A DNA stretch of 64,000 nt from Nocardioides albus (GCF_014648255.1 NZ_BMQT01000016.1:1-64000); one strand, 5' to 3'; positions 35,183-44,757 are shown, counted from the stretch's first letter. Translations and numbers: made by a program. The notes: generated by a model from the letters alone, not told the origin.

Positions 35183-36046
35183 ATGACGCTCCCCAAGGAC
35201 GCCGCGTCCCGCGACATCACGCTGCCCTCGGGCAAGCAGATCCGCTACTACGAAGCCGGAGACGCGTCGGCAGCCCCCGTGGTCCTGCTGCACGGCTCGG
35301 GCCCTGGTGCGACCGGCTGGTCGAACTTCTCGGGCAACATCGAGCGCATCGCCGCCGGCGGCTTCCACGTGATTGCCCCCGACATGCCGGGTTGGGGCGA
35401 TTCCTCTGCGGTGGCCACCAAGGAGATGGACCACGACGTCGACCTGGTCGACATCCTCGACGCCCTCAGCCTGGAGAAGGCTGCCCTGGTCGGCAACTCG
35501 ATGGGCGCACACACCGCGGTCCGGTTCGCGACCCTGCACCCGGAGCGGATCACCCACCTGGTCACCATGGGCGCCTCCCTCGGGAAGAGCTTCCCCAAGT
35601 CGCTCTTCGGCCCCGCCGACGGCCCTTCCGAGGGACTGAAGGTGCTGGTGAAGGCCTATCAGGATCCGAGCCCCGCGAACATGAAGGCCCTGGTCGAGAT
35701 CATGACCTTCGACAAGGCTCGCTTCGCTACCCCCGAGCTCACCCAGGCACGGTCCGATGCGGCCTCGGCTCGCCCGGACCACCTGAGGAACTACGTCGAG
35801 GGTCTCGCCAACGGCGCGCCGATCCCGTTCCTCGTCGATCGCTCGAAGATTCCCTCGATCGACGTTCCCGCGCTGATCATCCACGGTCGCGACGACCGCG
35901 TGCTGCACTTCGAGACGTCGCTGTGGCTGACCACGCACATCGCGAACTCCCGCCTGGTGCTGCTCAACCGCTGCGGACACTGGGCGATGATCGAGCACGC
36001 CGACGAGTTCAACCGTCTTGTGATCGACTTCTTGAGCAACAACTGA
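35183..36046 (+). CDS. mhpC: 2-hydroxy-6-oxonona-2,4-dienedioate hydrolase (C-C hydrolase)
   Basis: Alpha/beta-hydrolase of 287 aa cleaving the meta-ring-fission product. Oxyanion region LLHGSGPGATGWSNF, nucleophile GNSMGAH, Asp in IIHGRDDRVL and His in NRCGHWAMIEH. The HGSGPGATGW motif is typical of MhpC/BphD enzymes. ATG 35183 has AAGGAG 6 nt upstream. First gene of the plus-strand operon with the hydroxylase (10 nt downstream) and the dioxygenase. Confidence 0.92.
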   Translation: MTLPKDAASRDITLPSGKQIRYYEAGDASAAPVVLLHGSGPGATGWSNFSGNIERIAAGGFHVIAPDMPGWGDSSAVATKEMDHDVDLVDILDALSLEKAALVGNSMGAHTAVRFATLHPERITHLVTMGASLGKSFPKSLFGPADGPSEGLKVLVKAYQDPSPANMKALVEIMTFDKARFATPELTQARSDAASARPDHLRNYVEGLANGAPIPFLVDRSKIPSIDVPALIIHGRDDRVLHFETSLWLTTHIANSRLVLLNRCGHWAMIEHADEFNRLVIDFLSNN

Positions 36047-36056
36047 GGCGACGACC

Positions 36057-37760
36057 ATGACAACCACACTCGACACCGACGTCCTGATCATCGGCGGCGG
36101 CCCCGTGGGCCTGACCCTCGCCAACCTGCTCGGCCTGCGCGGCAGCTCGGCGATCGTGCTCGAGGCACGCTCGGAGCTGATCGACTACCCCCGCGGCGTC
36201 GGCCTTGACGACGAGTCGATCCGAACGCTGGCCACGGCCGGCCTGTGGGAGCAGATCGAGCCCTACACGGTCCCCCACCACATCGTCCGGTTCGTCAACG
36301 GCCAGGGGCAGGTGCTCGCCAAGAACGATCCCCGGACCCAGGAGTTCGGATATGTCCGCAAGCACGGCTTCATCCAGCCGCTGGTCGACAAGGAGCTCGC
36401 CGCCGGCCTGGACCGCTTCGCTGACACCGAACTGCGCTTCGGCCACGAGGTGGTCGACCTGGTCGAGGACGACGACCACGTCAGGGTCACGGCGGAGACC
36501 ACCTCCGGAGAGCGGGTCCAGCTCACCGCTGCGTACGTCGTCGGCGCCGAAGGCGGCCGAAGCTTCACCCGCTCCTGGCTGGGCGCAAAGCACGGCGTCG
36601 AGTTCGAAGGGAAGTCGCCGTCGACGCGCTGGCTCGTCGTGGACGTCGAGGACGACCCGGTCGGCACGCCGTCGGTCTACCTGGGTGCCGACCCGCGCCG
36701 CCCGTACGTCTCCATCGGGCTTCCGCTGGGACTCCGCCGGTGGGAGTTCATGCTCTTCGACGACGAGCCGACCGAGCTGGTCGACACCGCAGGCTTCCGC
36801 CGCGAGCTGCTCGCCCGGCACGTGCCGGAGCCGGACGCGCTGGAGATCATCAACCAGCGTGTCTTCACCCACCACGGCCGGATCGCGACCTCGTTCCGTA
36901 AGGGTCGAGTCATGTTGGCCGGCGACGCCGCGCACCTGATGCCGGTGTGGCTGGGTCAGGGATGGAACTCCGGGATCCGCGACGCCACCAACCTGGCCTG
37001 GAAGCTGACCGCGATCCTCCGCGGCCAGGCCGGCGACGACCTCCTCGACACCTACACCGACGAGCGTCACCAGCACGCCTCGGACATGATCGACGTCAAC
37101 ATGGCGGCCGGAGCGATCATGAAATGCGGCCCGGTCAAGGGCTGGCTGCGTGACCGCGCGGCGAGCCTGCTCAACCTGCGACCCGCCATGAAGGCGTACT
37201 TCTCCGAGCTCCGGTTCAAGCCGATGCCGAGGTACGCGGCAGGTGTGGTCGTCGACCAGGCGACCCTCGAGCCGGGCCGCTCCGATGTCTCGTTCAAAGG
37301 CTCCAGGCTGGCCCCGTTCGTCGACTCCTCCGGTGAGATCTCGCCGGTCGGGCTGCAGTTCATCCAGCCGCGGGTCAGCGCCGCCGGCGCGACCGACGTG
37401 CTGCTGGACCAGGTCACCGGCGACTGGTGGACGGTCGCCGCGTGGGGCAACGACCCTGCCCGCCTGCTCTCCGAGCAGGACCTGGCAATCGCCGAGAGAC
37501 TCGGTATCAGGCTGGTCGCCTTCTTCCCCGAGACGCAGCGCCCCTGGGCGGAGAAGCGCTTCGCCGGCTCCCCGACAACGATCGTCGGCGACACGACCGG
37601 AGCTCTGAAGGACTGGTTCGACCGACGCGCCTGCGGCTTCGTCATGCTCCGGCCAGACCGGTTCGTCGCCGCCGCGTCCTTGGCCCAGCAGGCCTCCACG
37701 GCCTTCAACGCGACCCTCCAGGCCGCCTCGTATGTCACCACCGAAGGAGCAGACGCATGA
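36057..37760 (+). CDS. mhpA: 3-(3-hydroxyphenyl)propionate hydroxylase
   Basis: FAD-dependent monooxygenase of 567 aa that ortho-hydroxylates 3-(3-hydroxyphenyl)propionate to the catechol, using NADH and oxygen. FAD motif IIGGGPVGLTLANLLG at the N-terminus, DG-type motif VGAEGGRSFTR and the second FAD motif GRVMLAGDAAHLMPVWLGQGWNSGIRD, where the PVWLGQG stretch is diagnostic of MhpA. About the length of E. coli MhpA. Its stop overlaps the next start (ATGA). Confidence 0.94.
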   Translation: MTTTLDTDVLIIGGGPVGLTLANLLGLRGSSAIVLEARSELIDYPRGVGLDDESIRTLATAGLWEQIEPYTVPHHIVRFVNGQGQVLAKNDPRTQEFGYVRKHGFIQPLVDKELAAGLDRFADTELRFGHEVVDLVEDDDHVRVTAETTSGERVQLTAAYVVGAEGGRSFTRSWLGAKHGVEFEGKSPSTRWLVVDVEDDPVGTPSVYLGADPRRPYVSIGLPLGLRRWEFMLFDDEPTELVDTAGFRRELLARHVPEPDALEIINQRVFTHHGRIATSFRKGRVMLAGDAAHLMPVWLGQGWNSGIRDATNLAWKLTAILRGQAGDDLLDTYTDERHQHASDMIDVNMAAGAIMKCGPVKGWLRDRAASLLNLRPAMKAYFSELRFKPMPRYAAGVVVDQATLEPGRSDVSFKGSRLAPFVDSSGEISPVGLQFIQPRVSAAGATDVLLDQVTGDWWTVAAWGNDPARLLSEQDLAIAERLGIRLVAFFPETQRPWAEKRFAGSPTTIVGDTTGALKDWFDRRACGFVMLRPDRFVAAASLAQQASTAFNATLQAASYVTTEGADA

Positions 37761-38701
37761 GCCTCGCCCTCGTCACCATGTCCCACTCCCCGCTGCTGGG
37801 GTACAACGACCCGGCGCCGGAGGTGAAGGCCGAGGTCGACAACGCCTTCGCCTCGGCGCGCGCCTTCGTGAGCGAGTACGACCCCACGTTGGTCGTCTCC
37901 TTCGCTCCCGACCACTACAACGGCTTCTTCTACGACTTGATGCCGCCGTTCTGCATCGGCTACGAGGCGCTCGGCGTCGGCGACTACGGCACCGCTGAGG
38001 GCCCGCTGAACGTGCCGACCGGGACCGCCGAGAAGTTGGCCGAGTGGGTGGCCGAGCGTGACCTCGACGTCGCCATCTCGCGGAAGATGGAGATCGACCA
38101 CGGGGCCATCCAGCCGCTGGAGATCCTCTTCGGCGGCATCGACACCGTGCCGACGATCCCCGTCTTCGTCAACGGCGTCGCCAAGCCCTTCACCCGGATG
38201 GTCCGGGTGCGCAGGCTCGGCGAGGCGATCGGCTCCTTCCTCGCCACCCTGACCGACGAGCGCGTCCTGGTGATCGGCTCCGGCGGCCTCTCCCACGACC
38301 CGCCCGTGCCGCAATGGGCCACGGCCACCGAGCCGCAGCGAGCGCTGCTTCTCAACGGCAGACACCCCACCGCAGCAGCCCGTGACGCCCGCCAGGAACG
38401 CGTCATCCAGACCGGCCGTGACTTCGCCGCCGGCACCGCCACGATCCAGGATCTGGCTCCCGAGTGGGATCGCGCCCTGATGGCGGTGCTCGCCTCGGGC
38501 GACCTCTCCCCCATCGACGCGATGAACCCCACCCAGATGGCCCACGAGGCCGGCAACTCCGCCCACGAGGTACGCACCTGGGTCGCCGCATTCGCCGCAC
38601 TGTCGGCCGCAGGCCCCTACCGCGTCGGCTACGCGTACTACCGTCCGATCAGGGAGTACATCGCAGGCTTCGGCGTGATGACGGCCCAAACCGCCCGGTG
38701 A
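37757..38701 (+). CDS. mhpB: 2,3-dihydroxyphenylpropionate 1,2-dioxygenase (extradiol)
   Basis: Class III extradiol dioxygenase of 314 aa, the same size as E. coli MhpB. It opens the catechol ring next to the hydroxyls (meta cleavage). Seen: N-terminal MSHSPLLGYNDP, FAPDHYNGFFYDLMPPFCIG, KMEIDHGAIQPLE (catalytic His) and GSGGLSHDPPVPQW (His/Asp). ATGA coupled to mhpA. The downstream hairpin at 38722-38755 probably ends the operon. Confidence 0.95.
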   Translation: MSLALVTMSHSPLLGYNDPAPEVKAEVDNAFASARAFVSEYDPTLVVSFAPDHYNGFFYDLMPPFCIGYEALGVGDYGTAEGPLNVPTGTAEKLAEWVAERDLDVAISRKMEIDHGAIQPLEILFGGIDTVPTIPVFVNGVAKPFTRMVRVRRLGEAIGSFLATLTDERVLVIGSGGLSHDPPVPQWATATEPQRALLLNGRHPTAAARDARQERVIQTGRDFAAGTATIQDLAPEWDRALMAVLASGDLSPIDAMNPTQMAHEAGNSAHEVRTWVAAFAALSAAGPYRVGYAYYRPIREYIAGFGVMTAQTAR

Positions 38702-38721
38702 CCTCAGTCGGCCTGCGCCAA

Positions 38722-38755
38722 GGGCACATCGACCAGGCTGCGCCAGGATGTGCCC
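38722..38755 (+). terminator. Terminator after mhpCAB operon
   Basis: Perfect 9-bp stem GGGCACATC (38722-38730) / GATGTGCCC (38747-38755), 20 nt after the mhpB stop. Confidence 0.6.
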
Positions 38756-39021
38756 GCTCTGGTCGATACACCGCAGATCGGACCGCTCGATGGGCGGTGG
38801 CGCCCACCGCGCAATCTCACGTCGGCGCACATGTATGCAAGGGCGCGACGCAGCGCCACTCCCATCACACGGCGGTATGCGTCGGCACGAAATGCACCCG
38901 GCGGCAATCGACCGGGCGCAGTCGAAGCAGCGGGAGGCCTTAGACCCCTCGCTCGCGGCGCTCTCAACGCCACCCACCGTGATACATCCAGGGTTTTCAC
39001 CCCGGCTCGGGGCACTTGGTC
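38756..39021. other. Intergenic spacer between convergent mhp and carboxyltransferase operons
   Basis: No gene is convincing. The minus-strand frame ending near 38704 (with VRLRGGRHRPSSGPICGV) looks vaguely protein-like, but I recognise no family in it. It may be worn coding DNA left by a rearrangement. Confidence 0.4.
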
Positions 39022-40488
39022 TCAACGCGAACAGGTTCGTCTTGTCGAGAACCCCTGACGAATTTCCTCAACGATCTCTGGGTAGGCAGCGACCAGGTCC
39101 TCACCCGATACAGCTACGACGGCGTGGACCACGCCGGCGGCACGGAGGTCGTACGCGCCGATTCGTTGGGCGCGGGCAAGATCCGCGGCTCGGTCGGTCA
39201 CCCCGTGGCTAATCACGCTCGCACCCTCCGGCGGAAGCGCGGCGAGCCACGACGCGCTCGTGGCGACCGCATGCTGCGCGGGGACGAGAGCAAGCGCACC
39301 GCCACCGGTTCCCTCGGCGAGCAGGACACACACAGTCGGATGCGGGTGTGTCGTCAGGTCCTCGAGGCATCGCGCTATCTCAAAGGCGAGCCCGCCTTCC
39401 TCGGCATCTCGTGAGAGGTCGGCGCCCGGCGTGTCGACCACCGTCACGACGGGGAGCCCCAACTCGCGGGCGACCCGGAACCCACGGCGAGCCTGGCGCA
39501 ACCCTGCGGGCCCCAGAGGCGCGCCGGCGACCTGTGCGGCTCGGTCCTGACCGACCACGACGCAGGCTGTGCCAGCGATCCGGGCGAACGCGACCACCAC
39601 GCTGCGATCCCTTTCGCCGGCGCCTGTTCCGTTCAGCGGAAGGAGCTCAGTGGCGGCCCCGGCGAGAAACTCGGTGAGCGCGGGTCGGTCCGGCCTCCGG
39701 GTCGCGACCACCGATGCCCAGACATCAGCGGTGGGGCCAGCGTCGACATCACCTTGCTCGACCCTCGCGCCCACCTTCATATCGGACACCTCATCGGGCT
39801 CGAGCGGCGAAGCGAGCAGGTCGAGCAGCAGCCCGACCTCCCACCGCACCACCTCGACATCCGCAACCCGGTCCACGAGACCGACCCGGTGGAGATTCTC
39901 CGCTCGCTGGACGTCGCGCGGGAAGTCACGGTGATACAGACCCCGGTAGACCTTCGGTCCGAGGAACCCGGTGAGCGCACCGGGTTCTGCCCATGTCATC
40001 TGGCCCAGGCCACCCCACGAGGCCATCGTCCCACCGGTCGTGGGGTGACGCAGATGCACTACGTACAGCAATCCGGCGTCCTTGTGCGCCCTGACGGCGG
40101 CTGCGATCGACGACATCCGGACAAAGGCGGGCGTTCCCTCCTGCATCCGGGTGCCACCCGAGGCCGGGGCGGCAAGAATCGGCAGGCCGAGCGCCGTCGC
40201 CCGGGTGATCGCGGCGACAAGCCTCTCGGCGGCAGCCTCGCCGATCGATCCTCCCAGGAATCCGAACTCGGATACCAGGACGACGACCGGCTGGCCACAG
40301 ATTCGGGCCGAACCGGTCAGTACCGACTCATCCGCACCGCTGTGGACCGCTGCGGCGGCGAGTTCCGCGGGATAGTCCGCAGCTCCGGTCGACGGCTGTT
40401 TCGGAGCCGTGTCCCAGCTCTCGTACGAGCCGTCGTCGACGAGCGCCGACAGGTAGTCGGCCGCGGAAAGTACGGTGCGCGCGCTCAT
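39022..40488 (-). CDS. Acyl-CoA carboxyltransferase-type protein, fused beta-alpha (AccD-AccA-like)
   Basis: Crotonase-superfamily carboxyltransferase of 488 aa with both halves fused. The N-half (AccD/MdcD-like) has GFLGGSIGEAAAERL, APASGGTRMQEG and the C-half (AccA/MdcE-like) has VVTVVDTPGADLSRDAEEGG and LAEGTGGGALALVPA. Acetyl-CoA carboxylase and malonate decarboxylase carry related pairs. No biotin carboxylase, biotin carrier or malonate-decarboxylase partner lies nearby, so its cofactor and direction are unknown. ATG 40488 overlaps the CoA-transferase stop and has AGGAGA upstream. Last gene of the four-gene minus-strand operon. Confidence 0.82.
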   Translation of the reverse strand: MSARTVLSAADYLSALVDDGSYESWDTAPKQPSTGAADYPAELAAAAVHSGADESVLTGSARICGQPVVVLVSEFGFLGGSIGEAAAERLVAAITRATALGLPILAAPASGGTRMQEGTPAFVRMSSIAAAVRAHKDAGLLYVVHLRHPTTGGTMASWGGLGQMTWAEPGALTGFLGPKVYRGLYHRDFPRDVQRAENLHRVGLVDRVADVEVVRWEVGLLLDLLASPLEPDEVSDMKVGARVEQGDVDAGPTADVWASVVATRRPDRPALTEFLAGAATELLPLNGTGAGERDRSVVVAFARIAGTACVVVGQDRAAQVAGAPLGPAGLRQARRGFRVARELGLPVVTVVDTPGADLSRDAEEGGLAFEIARCLEDLTTHPHPTVCVLLAEGTGGGALALVPAQHAVATSASWLAALPPEGASVISHGVTDRAADLARAQRIGAYDLRAAGVVHAVVAVSGEDLVAAYPEIVEEIRQGFSTRRTCSR

Positions 40489-41660
40489 GCCGATGTCTCC
40501 TGGTCCTCGAGCCAATCCAGGAGCTGTCGGCGATGCTGGTCGAGCATCGGCGGCGCGGTGTGGTCCTTGCGACCGCCGGCGTAGGCGTTGTCGTCGAAAC
40601 GGAGGACCGGCCCGGGTAGTTCGAGGGTCCCGAACACGGGGTGATCGACTTCGATGACCAAGCCCTGCGATCGGGTCTGGTCCCAGGCGTAGACGTCGTC
40701 GAGGGTTCGGACCTTGCCTGCCGGGATCCCCGCCCTCTCCAGGGCCTCGAGGACGGCCTCGCTCGATGAGTTGCTGAACGCCATCTCGATGAGGTCACGG
40801 AGCTCCTCACGTCGCTCGACGCGGTTGCCGTTCCGGGCAAAGCGGGGATCAGCGGCATCGAGGCCCACCAGCGGGGCGAAGGAAGTCCACAGTCCCTCGC
40901 TGCCGACGGCGATCTGAACCGGAGCATCCGCGGTGCGGAACAGACCGTACGGCGCGATCGAGGGGTGTTGATTGCCGATCGCCCGCGGCACCTCCCCCGC
41001 GATCGTGGCTCGCGTGCCCTGGAAGCCGTGGATACCGACGACGGAGGCGAGCAGGCTCGTACGTACGACGCGCCCGCGACCGGTTCGCTCCCGCTCGTGC
41101 AACGCAGCCAGCAGGCCGAAGGCGCCGTTCATACCGGCGAGAAGATCTGCGATCGGCACGCCGACCTTGGTCGGCTCGTCGGCCGAAGGGCCGGTCAGGC
41201 TCATCAGTCCGGCCTCGCCTTGGGCGATCTGGTCGTAGCCGGACCGGCCACCCTCGGGGCCGTCGTGCCCGAAGCCTGTGATCGAGAGGACGATCAGGCG
41301 AGGATTGATGTCGTGGAGTTCGGCGAGGGAGAAACCGAGGCGGTCGAGCACCCCGGTACGGAAGTTCTCCGCCAGAACATCGGCCCGCTGGACGAGCTTG
41401 CGCAGGATGTCGCGCCCTTCCTCTGAGCGCAGGTCGAGGGCGATGGACTCCTTGTTGCGGTTGGCAGACAGAAAGTAGGTCGACTCACGGGCACCGTCCT
41501 CATCTAGGAACGGCGGACCCCAGCCGCGGGTGTCGTCACCGGTGGGCGACTCCACCTTGATGACGCGGGCTCCGAGATCAGCGAGCATCATCGTCGCGTG
41601 CGGCCCTGCCAGGGCGCGGGTCAGATCGACGACCACGAGGTCGTCTAAAGGTGCGGACAC
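40485..41660 (-). CDS. CaiB/BaiF (family III) CoA-transferase
   Basis: Enzyme of 391 aa that moves CoA between carboxylic acids. Seen: VVDLTRALAGPHATMMLADLGARVIKVE, GVLDRLGFS, ITGFGHDGPEGGRSGYDQIAQGEAGLM, KVGVPIADLLAGM (region of the catalytic Asp), with family-typical length. The GTG at 41660 has AAAGGGA upstream and starts right at the conserved domain. It would activate the acid released by the amidase and imported by the carrier encoded upstream (inference from context). ATGA coupled to the carboxyltransferase gene. Confidence 0.9.
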   Translation of the reverse strand: MSAPLDDLVVVDLTRALAGPHATMMLADLGARVIKVESPTGDDTRGWGPPFLDEDGARESTYFLSANRNKESIALDLRSEEGRDILRKLVQRADVLAENFRTGVLDRLGFSLAELHDINPRLIVLSITGFGHDGPEGGRSGYDQIAQGEAGLMSLTGPSADEPTKVGVPIADLLAGMNGAFGLLAALHERERTGRGRVVRTSLLASVVGIHGFQGTRATIAGEVPRAIGNQHPSIAPYGLFRTADAPVQIAVGSEGLWTSFAPLVGLDAADPRFARNGNRVERREELRDLIEMAFSNSSSEAVLEALERAGIPAGKVRTLDDVYAWDQTRSQGLVIEVDHPVFGTLELPGPVLRFDDNAYAGGRKDHTAPPMLDQHRRQLLDWLEDQETSA

Positions 41661-41737
41661 GGGCGGTCCCTTTCGCCGAGGTCGTCGCCCCGTCCCAATG
41701 CAGGCAGGGCGACGACCGGATGGATGAGGTGGTCTGG

Positions 41738-43213
41738 TCAGGGCTGTACTGGCGGGTGGTAGTCCAGGGTCCCGGCGAAGAACCAGAGCAGGCCGAGCAC
41801 GAGCGGGAGGTGCACGAGGAACTGGACGAAGGTGAAGCCGACCAGGTGTCGTGCCCGCAGCCCGAGGATTCCCAGGAGCGGGAGCATCCAGAAGGGGTTG
41901 ATCAGGTTGGGCAGAGCCTCGGCGGCGTTGTAGATCTGCACGGTCCATCCCAGGTGCGATTCCATCGCGTTCGACGCGTCCATGACGTAGGGCGCCTCGA
42001 TGATCCACTTCCCGCCACCTGAGGGGATGAAGAATCCGAGTGTGGCGGAGTAGATCCCGATGACCAGGGCGAAGGTGCCCGGTGTGGAGAGATTGACGAA
42101 CCCTTCGGAGATGAGGTGGGCCAGGCTGTCACCGTCCTCTGACTGCGCACGTGTCAGGATCGCTGCGATCCCGGCGTAGAACGGGAACTGGATGAGGATT
42201 CCCGCCGTCGCGGGAACGGCGTTGGAGACGGCGTCGAGGAAGCTCCGCGGGCGCCAGTGAAGGAGCATCCCTAACGCGAGGAACAGCAGGTTGTAGGTGT
42301 TGAGGTTCGAGATGACGACGATCGGGTCGCCGGTCATGAACTCCCGGAACAGCCAACCGGCCACCAGGAGCGCCACGACGATCGTCAGCAGCGGGCTGAA
42401 CTCCAGCCAGTCGCCGGGCCGTTCCCGCACACGGCGGGTGGAGGTCTTCTCTGCGAGGTCGACACCGAGATCCCTCGCGCTGACCGCGTTGCGCTCGCCG
42501 GGCGCCGAAAGGAAGGCGATCGTGACGCTGGCGACCAGGATGATCGCGGCCAGGACCAGCGACTGCCACAGGAAGATGGTCTCCCGGAACGGGATGACGC
42601 CGGTGATGGCGATCAGGTCGGGAGGGAGGCTGTCCGGATTGGCCTGGAGCTGAGCGGCCGACGAACTGATGCCAAGGGCCCAGATCCCGCCGATGCCGAG
42701 GTACGCGGCGGCGCCGGCCGCACGGTAGTCGACCTTGATGTCTTCCCGCCGCCCGACGGCTTTGGCGAGCAGGCCGGCGAAGACCAGACCGAAGCCCCAG
42801 TTGACCAGTGAGGTCGCGAGGCTGATCGTCGCGATGAAGGAGATCGCGGTTCGTCCGGTGCGGGGAACCGCCGCCAGCCGGTCGATCAGCTTGCTCGCGG
42901 GTGGCGAGGTGGCCACGACGTACCCGGTCACGACGACCAGGGCCATCTGCATGGTGAACGGGATGAGGTCCCAGAAGCCCGTGCTGAAGCTGTCGGCCAC
43001 GGCGGTGGCCGGCGCACCCATGATCAGCGCGGCCACAGCTGCGACCGCCACGGCGATCAGGGCGAACACGAAGGCGTCGGGGAACCACTTCTCGACGAAA
43101 CCGGAGAAGTTCAGCGCCAGCCGGGCCCAGAAGCCTTCCCGGACATCGCCGTTCGGGCTCTCTTGATCGAGAACGACGTCGCCGTCGACGTCTATCGAGC
43201 CGCGCCGGCTCAT
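41738..43213 (-). CDS. Short-chain fatty acid transporter (AtoE family)
   Basis: Integral membrane carrier of 491 aa with about ten to twelve helices, matching the AtoE/short-chain fatty acid transporter family: FVEKWFPDAFVFALIAV, VNWGFGLVFAGLLAKAVGRR, GFFIPSGGGKWIIEAPYVM and LPLLGILGLRARHLVGF. ATG 43213 overlaps the amidase stop by ATGA. Predicted to import a short carboxylate for the CoA-transferase. The exact substrate is not visible. Confidence 0.9.
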   Translation of the reverse strand: MSRRGSIDVDGDVVLDQESPNGDVREGFWARLALNFSGFVEKWFPDAFVFALIAVAVAAVAALIMGAPATAVADSFSTGFWDLIPFTMQMALVVVTGYVVATSPPASKLIDRLAAVPRTGRTAISFIATISLATSLVNWGFGLVFAGLLAKAVGRREDIKVDYRAAGAAAYLGIGGIWALGISSSAAQLQANPDSLPPDLIAITGVIPFRETIFLWQSLVLAAIILVASVTIAFLSAPGERNAVSARDLGVDLAEKTSTRRVRERPGDWLEFSPLLTIVVALLVAGWLFREFMTGDPIVVISNLNTYNLLFLALGMLLHWRPRSFLDAVSNAVPATAGILIQFPFYAGIAAILTRAQSEDGDSLAHLISEGFVNLSTPGTFALVIGIYSATLGFFIPSGGGKWIIEAPYVMDASNAMESHLGWTVQIYNAAEALPNLINPFWMLPLLGILGLRARHLVGFTFVQFLVHLPLVLGLLWFFAGTLDYHPPVQP

Positions 43214-44640
43214 CGGACCGCTCCTGCGGCGACGCGGCGGCCGACCGGAAGTCGGCTCGCGATCTCGACGCCCTGCTCGAAGCGCTGTGCATAAGACAGG
43301 AGCCGGGCCTCCGAGCCGGGACGTCCGACGAGCTGCACGCCGATCGGCAGGCCGTCCTGATCCAGTCCGCTCGGCAGGGCGACCACCGGGCACCCGGTCA
43401 GCGAGATGCAGAACGTGATCGCGATCCAGTCGATGTAGGTCGTCAGCTCGGTGCCGTCGATCTCCTGCGGCGCGGGCCACTCGACAGGAAATGGGGGCAG
43501 CGGGGCGCTGGGGACGACCAGGACGTCGTGGTCGTCGAAGAAGTCCATGACGTGATGGATCAGCGCCCCCCGCGCCCGTTCGGCCCACTGCACGTCGGCC
43601 GTGGACTGGGCGAGCCCTTTCTCGATGTTCCACACGATGTCGGCCTTGATCAGGTCGCGGTGGCGCTCGAGCGTGCTGGCGTGCATCGTCGCGATCAGAT
43701 GAGCCCGCAGGATCTGGAACGCCTCGTAAGCGTCGCCGAAGTCAGGCTCGGCATCGACGACCTCGGCCCCCATCGCGGTGAAGTGGGCGAGGGAGTCACG
43801 CGTGACCCGGCGAACGGTCTGGTCGACGGGAAGCACCCCGAGATCCGCCGAGTAGGCGACTCGCGCGGGCGCGTCGTACGCATCCAGCGAAGCGACGAAC
43901 GACGTCGGCCGCTCTCGACGGGTGAGCGGATCGTGGTCGTCGTAGCCGATCATCGCGTCGAGCATCAGCGCAGCGTCGGCGACGTTGCGCGCCATCGGCC
44001 CCTCGACCCACAGAGTGTCGAACGGGACCGCGGGGGTGCGTCGCGGCACTCGACCGGCTGTTGGACGGACGCCGACGATGCCGTTGAAGCCGGCCGGTGT
44101 CCGGAGTGACCCGCCGAGGTCGTTGCCGGTGGCCAGCCACGCGGACCCGGAGGCGAGACAGGCCGCGGCGCCACCGGAGGAACCACCGACCGAGCGGTCG
44201 AGGTTCCATGGGTTGCGGCTCGGACCGAAGAGCGGGTTGTACGTGTGGCCACCGGCGAACTCTGGAACGTTGGACTTCGCGTAGGCGATGGCGCCGTTGC
44301 CTTCGAGGACGCGAACCATCGCATCGGACTCGTCGGCGACGGTGTCCGCGAAGATCGGTGAGCCGAACGTGGTGCGCTGTCCGGCGACGTCGTTGTAGTC
44401 CTTGACCGCCACCGGAAGACCGGCCAGAAGGCCACGATCCTTCGGGTCCGGGTGACGCTTCATCATCGCCTCGGCCTGCGTCCGAGCTTGATCGAAGAAC
44501 CGGATGGGCAATGCATTCACCTCGGAATCGACCTCGGTGACGTGTTCCTCGAGGGTCTTGACCAACTCGAGGGGCGAGACCTCGCCCCGACGAAGCAGGT
44601 CGACGACCTCCCGGGCGGTCTTACGGATGATGTCGTTCAC
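43210..44640 (-). CDS. Amidase (amidase-signature family)
   Basis: Amidohydrolase of 476 aa with the Ser-cisSer-Lys triad: Lys in LPVAVKDYNDVAGQ, cis-Ser in RSVGGSSGGAAACLASG and nucleophile Ser in GNDLGGSLRTPAGFNG. It probably hydrolyses an aliphatic or aromatic amide to the acid used by the rest of the operon (inference). First gene of the operon amidase-carrier-CoA transferase-carboxyltransferase, all coupled or closely spaced. Divergent from the AsnC-type regulator. Confidence 0.92.
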   Translation of the reverse strand: MNDIIRKTAREVVDLLRRGEVSPLELVKTLEEHVTEVDSEVNALPIRFFDQARTQAEAMMKRHPDPKDRGLLAGLPVAVKDYNDVAGQRTTFGSPIFADTVADESDAMVRVLEGNGAIAYAKSNVPEFAGGHTYNPLFGPSRNPWNLDRSVGGSSGGAAACLASGSAWLATGNDLGGSLRTPAGFNGIVGVRPTAGRVPRRTPAVPFDTLWVEGPMARNVADAALMLDAMIGYDDHDPLTRRERPTSFVASLDAYDAPARVAYSADLGVLPVDQTVRRVTRDSLAHFTAMGAEVVDAEPDFGDAYEAFQILRAHLIATMHASTLERHRDLIKADIVWNIEKGLAQSTADVQWAERARGALIHHVMDFFDDHDVLVVPSAPLPPFPVEWPAPQEIDGTELTTYIDWIAITFCISLTGCPVVALPSGLDQDGLPIGVQLVGRPGSEARLLSYAQRFEQGVEIASRLPVGRRVAAGAVR

Positions 44641-44757
44641 GGCGACCTCCAGATCGATCGGACCCCGTTCCGGGGATTCGCCTCAACTGTGGCCCCGGTC
44701 ACAGGTCATCAGCAATAGACTCTGTTCAGATGGAGGATCTCGCCATAAGATCGGCGA
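44641..44757. promoter_or_regulatory. Divergent promoter region, amidase operon / AsnC regulator
   Basis: 117-nt gap holding both promoters. A short inverted pair CGCCAT (44741-44746) / ATGGCG (44758-44763) overlaps the regulator start codon, a possible autoregulatory site. Nothing stronger is visible. Confidence 0.35.

Noticed and set aside
38704..39015. 103-codon minus-strand ORF in the convergent gap
   Set aside because: Atypical composition, no ribosome-binding site I could see, no recognised family; listed only as spacer.
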